From Hemicentrotus pulcherrimus (Eukaryota > Echinodermata > Echinoidea > Camarodonta > Strongylocentrotidae): 14,725 nt of DNA. Shown piece by piece: positions 9,112 through 14,725 of the stretch; the first letter of the stretch is position 1, and every line of letters starts with the position of its first letter. The notes under the pieces were generated by a model that did no database searches, was not told the DNA's origin, and worked only from the letters and a program-made list of their open reading frames with translations. The position numbers and the translations under genes were made by a program. The stretch covers positions 28,783-43,507 of the forward strand of contig BEXV01000995.1 in NCBI GenBank assembly GCA_003118195.1. Direction: 5' to 3'.

Positions 9112-11827
9112 ATCGAGGAGCAAACGCAATCTTGAAATCATAAAGACGATGCTTGAAGCAATAAGATGAAGATGAGGCTCTACTAAATTGGATACAGACA
9201 AGACTCAATGCATGGTGGTAGGCATGCAGGCATGGGCAGGAGTTGAGAAAGAGAAAGAGGGAGGAGCCTTGGCTTGGTGTCATCCGTCGCCCCCGGTTAC
9301 CACCAGATACAATGCGGGATGCAGCATAGTTCCAAACAGGTTACACTCCACAGCCCGTAGTTTCTTTTTTCATCTTGCTCCTCACATCTTCTGTACCTTA
9401 CATGTATAGGGTCAAAGCAACCTTATACTATAAACAAGAGCTTACAATCTGTTCATGTTTTGGCATAATGTCACTCATTGTCCCCTCATTGAACCTACAT
9501 GTAGTCTTTTTCTTTCCCTTAATACCTACCAATCCAATCATTACGTGTTTATGGTAATCGTCAGCAACAATTTCATCAAATTAAAACATTTTTGCAGAGA
9601 AATAATACTTAAGCACCACAAAAACCTACATGAAGTTGTGTTTTAAATTTCATAAGAACACTACTTTCTAAGACAAAACCGAGTTGTTATGCTAAGGTTG
9701 TTCAAGTGATCTGATAGTTGAAGGTTTTTTATGCTTCATTTTAATCAGTTAGAAACACATTTTTCTAACCTTAACTTTCACTTTACCACAAGAACATTAA
9801 GCTACTGTTTTAAAAGTGAACATTGATGGGAAACGAAAAGCACCAGAATTTGTTTAATGAGATCACTGCATGTACGTGTGTTAAACATGAAATAATAGAA
9901 AGCATTTAGAAATACATAAATGTGTCTTATCAATTATCAAAACACCTCTGGACACAATTTCCCCATCTGTTACGTCTTGTCCAGATATCATCTCCCAATA
10001 CTGTCTTTACTGTGAACTACATGTAGGCAAGGAATACATATACATTTGTATATTACCATCTGAGTGTATCGCATGTTTTTACAGAAAAAATAAATAAGAC
10101 ACAATCATATATTGCACAAGAACTTACCGACGGCATGCACAGAATAAAGACTTCACAATTCCTTAATACAAAATACACTTAACATTGTTTTACATCAAGG
10201 TGGTTTTTTAAGAAGCCTTCGACGTTTAAAAAATATGATTCTGCTAGAAATACACAGGATTATAATCGACACTAGACATATATACATAATGATACTAACT
10301 GCTCCACAAACTGTAATTTTTTTTCTTCCTATTTATCTTAGTTTTATTACATATATTTATATCCATATATGCGTACTTCTAGTAAATAAGGGGAGAATTG
10401 TCTCTAGGATTTGTGTGAAATGAACACAAAACTATATAACGTCGGCTGCCAGTGAGAAGTCTGATAATAACGTTGACAATACAAAAATCTTACGGGCCTT
10501 CTTAATATATATGCAGTATTTCCAAAGTTATCTCCGAAAAGAATGACAGTGCTACACTAAACTGGAGTGAAAAATATAACTTTGACATTACGCACCAATA
10601 CTTTGAAATGCAGTATACCAAATTTGTACTAAGTTTTTACTAACACAGCTGTAAAAATAGTTTTCTGATATATTCCATCACGCATAGATACATGTGACTA
10701 ACTGATCATGATTAATTACGGTTACTGCTACATCACCACTTCTGGATACAATATAAATCAAATGAAAATACACTCATGCGTGACACTACAACAACTTTTT
10801 GGTGTAAATTTTCATCCATAATTAGAATGTGAACTCATCATTAGGTTATCAAGTAATGTGTACAAAACACAAACTTTTGATACATTGTGAAATTTTCTTC
10901 ATGATACAAAAACAATACATTAGAGAGTTACACATACTTGTATGATTTTCTTCTCCTTTTTTTTTTTATTTTGTTTTTTAACTTCACACTATTTGACAAT
11001 ACTGCATACCGTAATGACATTATTCAGATAAACGTAATTGACTAAATTGCACTAATAGAACAATAGAATTTGAGTTCAAACATTATTTCTCTTTCTACGT
11101 GTAATACTATCAATACTGACACATAATACTTATCTATAATAATACATATTCAGCTCACATGCATAATGTTTTTACGTTGGAAGAATTTACAATGTGTCCA
11201 TTTCAAGACGCTTCCTTAGTTTAAAATACTGATGCCGACTAACTTGCAATTAACAAAACTCAGCTGATAATCTTACATTGCTCACATTCCACTCTGACCT
11301 TTGACAACATCCCTGCAATCTCTCTTGGTAGTTTTCAAGACTTTAGGAGCCAACATTTTACTTTTAACATAATTTTGTTTTTAATATATAAAAAACACGT
11401 AACTTGATATTAATCTTACTTCCTTTTTCAATTTTCATTATGAACATATGATGGAGCAAAAAAATACAGAGCAGTTATATTTCATGTGGATTTAGCCGGA
11501 TGTACATTACGTGAGACACTCATACTTGAACACAAAAAAAGGACAAAAGAGTTTTAAAAAAACATTTGAGTTGAATTCACGCCGGTTTTAAGTGAAGTGA
11601 GAGCTATTTTGTTTACCAATAAACAGAGTAATTATCATACATGAGAGAAAAGTACAAAGTTTCTATTAAACTAGAATTTTTTTGCAAGCATGAAAAATGT
11701 GTCAATTGTTCGAGTGGTTCAGATTCGCAAAAAATTGATGTTGCAAAAATAAACTTAATAAAAAAAATTAACAAAATGATGCCTTTTAAAGAAATATTCT
11801 TGCCATCAAAAAAGCAAGTTTCTGGTT

Positions 11828-12898
11828 GTACAGTATTACGTTTACACAGGAACCCATCAAGAGTGAAACCACATCTTAATCAAGATTGGGTATTTGAATG
11901 GTACAGGAATATGTGCTGAGATGAGAGCACAGTCTCACAGATTAATATGACTTGGAATGACTTATAGACTGGAAACACATCTTGAATATGATAGGATGTT
12001 ATATTATAAGAACCTGTGGAGAGATTAGGGAACATTTTGGACCCAATAACAGAATGGAAACCTATCTCAACTATGAGTGGACATTTTGATACAGGTACCT
12101 GTGATGAGACAAGAATACAGTCTGTGAGTGGATACTTGAATGTATGAAACCCAAATGAATTATGAGGGGATATGTTAATGCTATGGGAAACTGTGCTGAG
12201 ATTGTAGCACAGTCTCTTTACCTTCAATACACGAGTTTACGGTTGTATCAGTGCGCATGCGCAGACTGGGCGCCATTTTAGATTGCACCCAAACAGGGTG
12301 CCAATGACCCGAGGTCACGTATTTATGCGTAAATTAAGATTGCGCCCATGCCAATGATGATATATGCGCGCACAACGCAGCGCGCACGCAGTGATATCAT
12401 CATAATTTGCATGGGCGCAATCTTATTTACGCATAAATACGTGACCTCTAGGTCATTGGCTTTGTTTGGGTGCCATTTAATATGGCGCACACAACCGTAA
12501 ACTGGTGTATACTGTTTACAGATTGGAAACCCATCTTTAGGGTGATAGGTTTTTAAATGTTTCAGGAATCTGTGCTAAGACTAGAGCACGGCCTATTTAC
12601 CTTAAAAACGAACTTTAAGAATGGTAACCCATCTTCAGTGGGATTGGATATCTAATTGTTACAGGGATCTGTGCTGAGATTAGAGCACAGTCTATTTACC
12701 TTGAAACAAAGTTTAAGAATGGAAACCCATCTTCAGTGTGATTGGATATCTAAATGTTACAGGGATCTGTGCTAAGATTAGAGCAGTCTCTTTACCTTCA
12801 ATACTTCTTATAGAATAGAACCTAATCTTCAGGGTGATTGGATATTTGATTATTACAAGGATCTGTGCTGAGATTAGAGCACAGTCTTTCTATTTACC
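11828..12898. repeat. Intronic tandem array, about eight units of ~85-102 bp
   Basis: The plus-strand word CTGTGCTGAGATTAGAGCAC or a variant starts near 11912, 12014, 12099, 12191, 12570, 12669, 12767 and 12863. Each is preceded by GGAAACCCATCTTCAGTGTG-like and GATTGGATATCTAAATGTTA-like words. The last unit runs into the Q/H-rich exon and includes its splice donor. Units nearest the exon are most alike; those at 11828..12210 are more diverged. The foldback element at 12230..12507 splits the array. Confidence 0.85.
12230..12507. mobile_element. Foldback element inserted in the tandem array, 278 bp
   Basis: The ends CACGAGTTTACGGTTGT and (complement of the right end) CACCAGTTTACGGTTGT are flanked by TA on both sides (12228..12229, 12508..12509), consistent with a TA target duplication. 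Arms of about 120 bases share GGTCACGTATTTA and AAGATTGCGCCCATG blocks around a short CG-rich centre. The left arm has an extra segment with TGCGCATGCGCA. No coding capacity. It interrupts one repeat unit, so it arrived after the array formed. Confidence 0.85.
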
Positions 12899-12900
12899 TT
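12890..12900 (-). promoter_or_regulatory. 5' splice site of the Q/H-rich exon
   Basis: On the minus strand the sequence reads TTTCAAG|GTAAATAG, a good match to the animal donor consensus. Without splicing the frame would stop two codons later (GGT AAA TAG). The splice is therefore needed to reach the KA1-like exon. Confidence 0.85.
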
Positions 12901-14005
12901 GAAACCCACTGATGGAATGCATTTCTTGATTCTGAGTCGTGTTGTCTAGCACCTGGTGATGTAGCTCCGCTTCCTCGTACTCCTGCGCCTGCTGCTGAAG
13001 CTGGGAAGGAATCATGGCAGGAAGCAGGTAACGTTGACTGAAAGGCACTGCCGACATCCCCCCTGCAGGAACCTCATTGCTGATGGACGTGGGAGCAGCA
13101 TTCTGCAAGGCTTCGTTCAGCTCCCGGTTGGCCTGGGCTGCCAGGTAGGCCTGAGTGGCCGAGGGATGGTAAGGGTTAGGCAAGTGGGGATGGACGCCAA
13201 TAGAGGGCGACATTCCTATCTGGAGGGGCTCGGTGGGGACGGCCGAGAGAGGACCGATGTGGTGTTGCAAGTGTCTGTGAGCAAGGTGAGCAAAGTCCTG
13301 AAGGGGGTTCTGCTGGAGCGGATGCTGCTGGAGGTGTTGTTGGACGGTATCGGGGCTGCCAGCCATGCCGAGCTGGTTGGTGTAGTTGGAGTTCTGCTGC
13401 ATCATGTGAAGCTGTTGGTACGCCATGGCTTGCATCAGCTGCTCGGCATCAATACTGGAGCTACGTTGCTCCCTCTCAAGGCTCTGGTTACTGTCTCTAC
13501 GCTCCCTGGTCTCCTCCATCTCCTGCAGGAGCGGTCCATTTAAACCAACATGCTCCAGGCTCCCGGCCCCATGAAGACTACCCGACCCTTGATTCGACCT
13601 ATCCGGACCGTTCAGGTGCACTTCCACTCCGCGATGAGAGTGCACCGAATGGGCCGTAACTGGACTCGGAACCGACTCTTCAGGCTGGCTACAAACAGAA
13701 TGAGGTGACCCTACCATCGTGTCCAAAGGATTCGTCGGGAACCTCGTTTCCGTCGGACTCTCGACGCCAGTCTCCTCTGGATGGACGGGAAGAGAACTGG
13801 ACAGTGGAGGGCTCCCTCTGCTGCCTGGGCTGTGTAGCTTACGCAGGCTTGGTGGACTGTCTGACTGGCGTTGGAGCTGTAGCCGCTGTAGGTGCTGCTG
13901 GAGATGCTGGGTCTGGATGTCGGCGATAGGCAGATCGCTACGAAGAGATGAGACTGGGGAGAGGTGAGGCGAAGTGCTGGATATCCCCGTAGGTGAATGG
14001 GACAA
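12898..14005 (-). CDS. Internal coding exon of a SIK-like (SIK3-like) protein kinase, Q/H-rich C-terminal region
   Basis: This is a 369-codon open stretch on the minus strand plus one overhanging base, much richer in GC than its AT-rich flanks. The upstream boundary is set by a pyrimidine-rich acceptor ending TTTTTCAG just above 14005; the downstream boundary by CAAG|GTAAAT at 12898/12897. Residues 1-120 are Ser/Pro-rich (SPTGISSTSPHLSPVSS) and include a Gln/Leu stretch at about 31-46 (HLQQHLQRLQLQ). Residues 161-185 are charged (ETRERRDSNQS). Residues about 190-250 are rich in Gln and His, and another Gln run is at 335-341. No catalytic kinase motif is present. Long low-complexity Q-rich tails are known in SIK2/SIK3-type AMPK-related kinases, which phosphorylate CRTC coactivators and class IIa histone deacetylases. 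The SIK assignment rests on this composition plus the KA1-like end of the next exon, from memory of the family rather than an alignment. It is certainly coding; the family name is less sure. Confidence 0.72.
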
Positions 14006-14022
14006 CTGAAAAATTAAAATAT
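14006..14022 (-). promoter_or_regulatory. 3' splice site of the Q/H-rich exon
   Basis: On the minus strand, TATTTTAATTTTTCAG is followed by the codon TTG (Leu) in phase 0. The open frame continues a few codons upstream through this tract only by chance. Confidence 0.75.
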
Positions 14023-14317
14023 ACAATGCACAATTAGTCTCCTATAATTTATTAAATATACACAACACTCTTTTGTGACAAAGTGTTGCAGATAGTGCAC
14101 AAAACGTCGTGTTTCTTTTAGATTCCTTATTGACCACGATGCGAGACAAACAAATATCACTAGCGATATTATTTTTGACATATTTTTGTTGTTTCAATTT
14201 CGCACTTCTAATCCTGTCATAGATAACCCACTAAACATTAATGGATCACCCTTATGTCTCTCCGTACTAGCCATCTGCTAAAAATGTATGAAATATGGGT
14301 GTATGAATTAGAGGTCC

Positions 14318-14330
14318 AGGTTTGACTGTA
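14318..14330. mobile_element. Solo end of the CAGTCAAACCT MITE family
   Basis: AGGTTTGACTGTA is the exact complement of TACAGTCAAACCT, the left end (with TA) of the element at 4317 onwards. No partner end is visible to the left before the exon, so this is a relic or a chance match. Confidence 0.4.
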
Positions 14331-14725
14331 TCTGATGTTAATCAGACTACAACATCGGATGAGCAAAATCTAATCCTGCATACACGTACATGGCTATGTA
14401 CCCTATGAACGAACTGCTTCATTTACAATGTCATCTATCACAGGCAAGATGCAGGGGGTTTTAATGAGACTCGGAAATGGCCCGGTCCCACTGGCCAATG
14501 GACACAAAACGTATGAACAAAGGACACAGCGGATGAGCAAGATTTCGGGGATGGCTCCATTCGTTTTCATCAGCTCCAGAAATGGACAAATTTTGCGAAA
14601 ATTTGCGAATACAGAACAGAAAATAACGGACGTGGGTAGTACGTGTAGCGGGGATGTTAAACGGATATTCATATGAAGTCTAGCGGATGAAAGCGGGTGG
14701 AAGTGGATGACAGCTTTTAATACTT

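Larger units (their letters stand above)
6741..12897 (-). other. Large intron of the SIK-like gene
   Basis: About 6.2 kb of AT-rich sequence lies between the two phase-compatible exons. Apart from the repeats listed separately, I see no third coding exon. Frames in this interval are short, low-complexity and lack recognisable domains. A small or micro-exon could still be hidden here and transcript data would be needed to exclude it. 9112..11827 is the longest plain piece: it has A/T runs, a pyrimidine run near 10940..10980 and nothing else I can name. Confidence 0.65.
14006..14725 (-). other. Partial upstream intron of the SIK-like gene
   Basis: This is non-coding sequence upstream of the acceptor at 14006, running off the window. 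The left part is AT-rich. From about 14340 the sequence is visibly richer in GC and contains short frames on both strands (14403..14676) that I do not recognise. It also shows loosely repeated GCGGATGAGCAA-type words. This part may be a fragment of an older repeat. Confidence 0.55.

Noticed and set aside
11641..12227. Frames of 92 (plus) and 115 (minus) residues
   Set aside because: The minus-strand frame and the right end of the plus-strand one run through the degenerate tandem array, and neither shows a conserved domain.
11828..12898. CRISPR-like array of regularly spaced repeats
   Set aside because: The units are contiguous degenerate tandem copies without unique spacers, in an animal intron.
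13034..13929. Plus-strand frames opposite the Q/H-rich exon (up to 169 residues)
   Set aside because: They are antisense shadows of a GC-rich coding exon; no domain is recognisable and no splice or start context supports them.

Overview
The window looks like a stretch of animal genomic DNA: AT-rich, intron-dominated and full of short foldback elements, microsatellites and decayed tandem repeats. There are no bacterial-style gene clusters. A marine invertebrate, most likely a deuterostome such as a sea urchin or another echinoderm, is my best guess. It rests on the style of the short foldback elements (ends such as TTTCACAAA and CAGTCAAACCT) and on the deuterostome-like protein; it was not tested by any search.

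Only one gene is supported, and it lies on the minus strand. Two coding exons are clear. The upstream one (12898..14005) encodes 369 residues of Ser/Pro-, Gln- and His-rich sequence. The last one (6172..6740) encodes 188 more residues and ends in a kinase-associated-1 (KA1)-like domain and a TAG stop. Splice sites and reading phase agree across the roughly 6.2 kb intron: a 1-nt overhang G joins GA to make a Gly codon. Together they give the C-terminal ~558 residues of an AMPK-related kinase, most probably a salt-inducible kinase (SIK, SIK3-like). The kinase domain itself would lie beyond the right edge of the window.

Layout: 1..88 is a GA microsatellite. 89..1357 is anonymous. 1358..2939 is a 791-bp near-perfect direct duplication with a single N at the junction, probably an assembly artefact because the junction sits in the loop of a long hairpin. 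2850..3023, 3551..3702, 4319..4482 and 5620..5782 are four foldback/MITE-like elements downstream of the gene. 5783..6171 is probable 3' UTR. 6741..12897 is the large intron. It holds a pyrimidine microsatellite at its acceptor, two degenerate tandem-repeat arrays (about 7645..7975 and 8811..9111), and a third array of about eight ~95-bp units (11828..12898). That third array repeats the exon's own 5' splice site and is interrupted by a 278-bp foldback element (12230..12507). 14006..14725 is part of the next intron upstream.

I found no RNA gene, CRISPR array, complete transposase or new multi-gene system. The most interesting items are the intronic array of reiterated splice-donor sequences and the hairpin-centred false-looking duplication.
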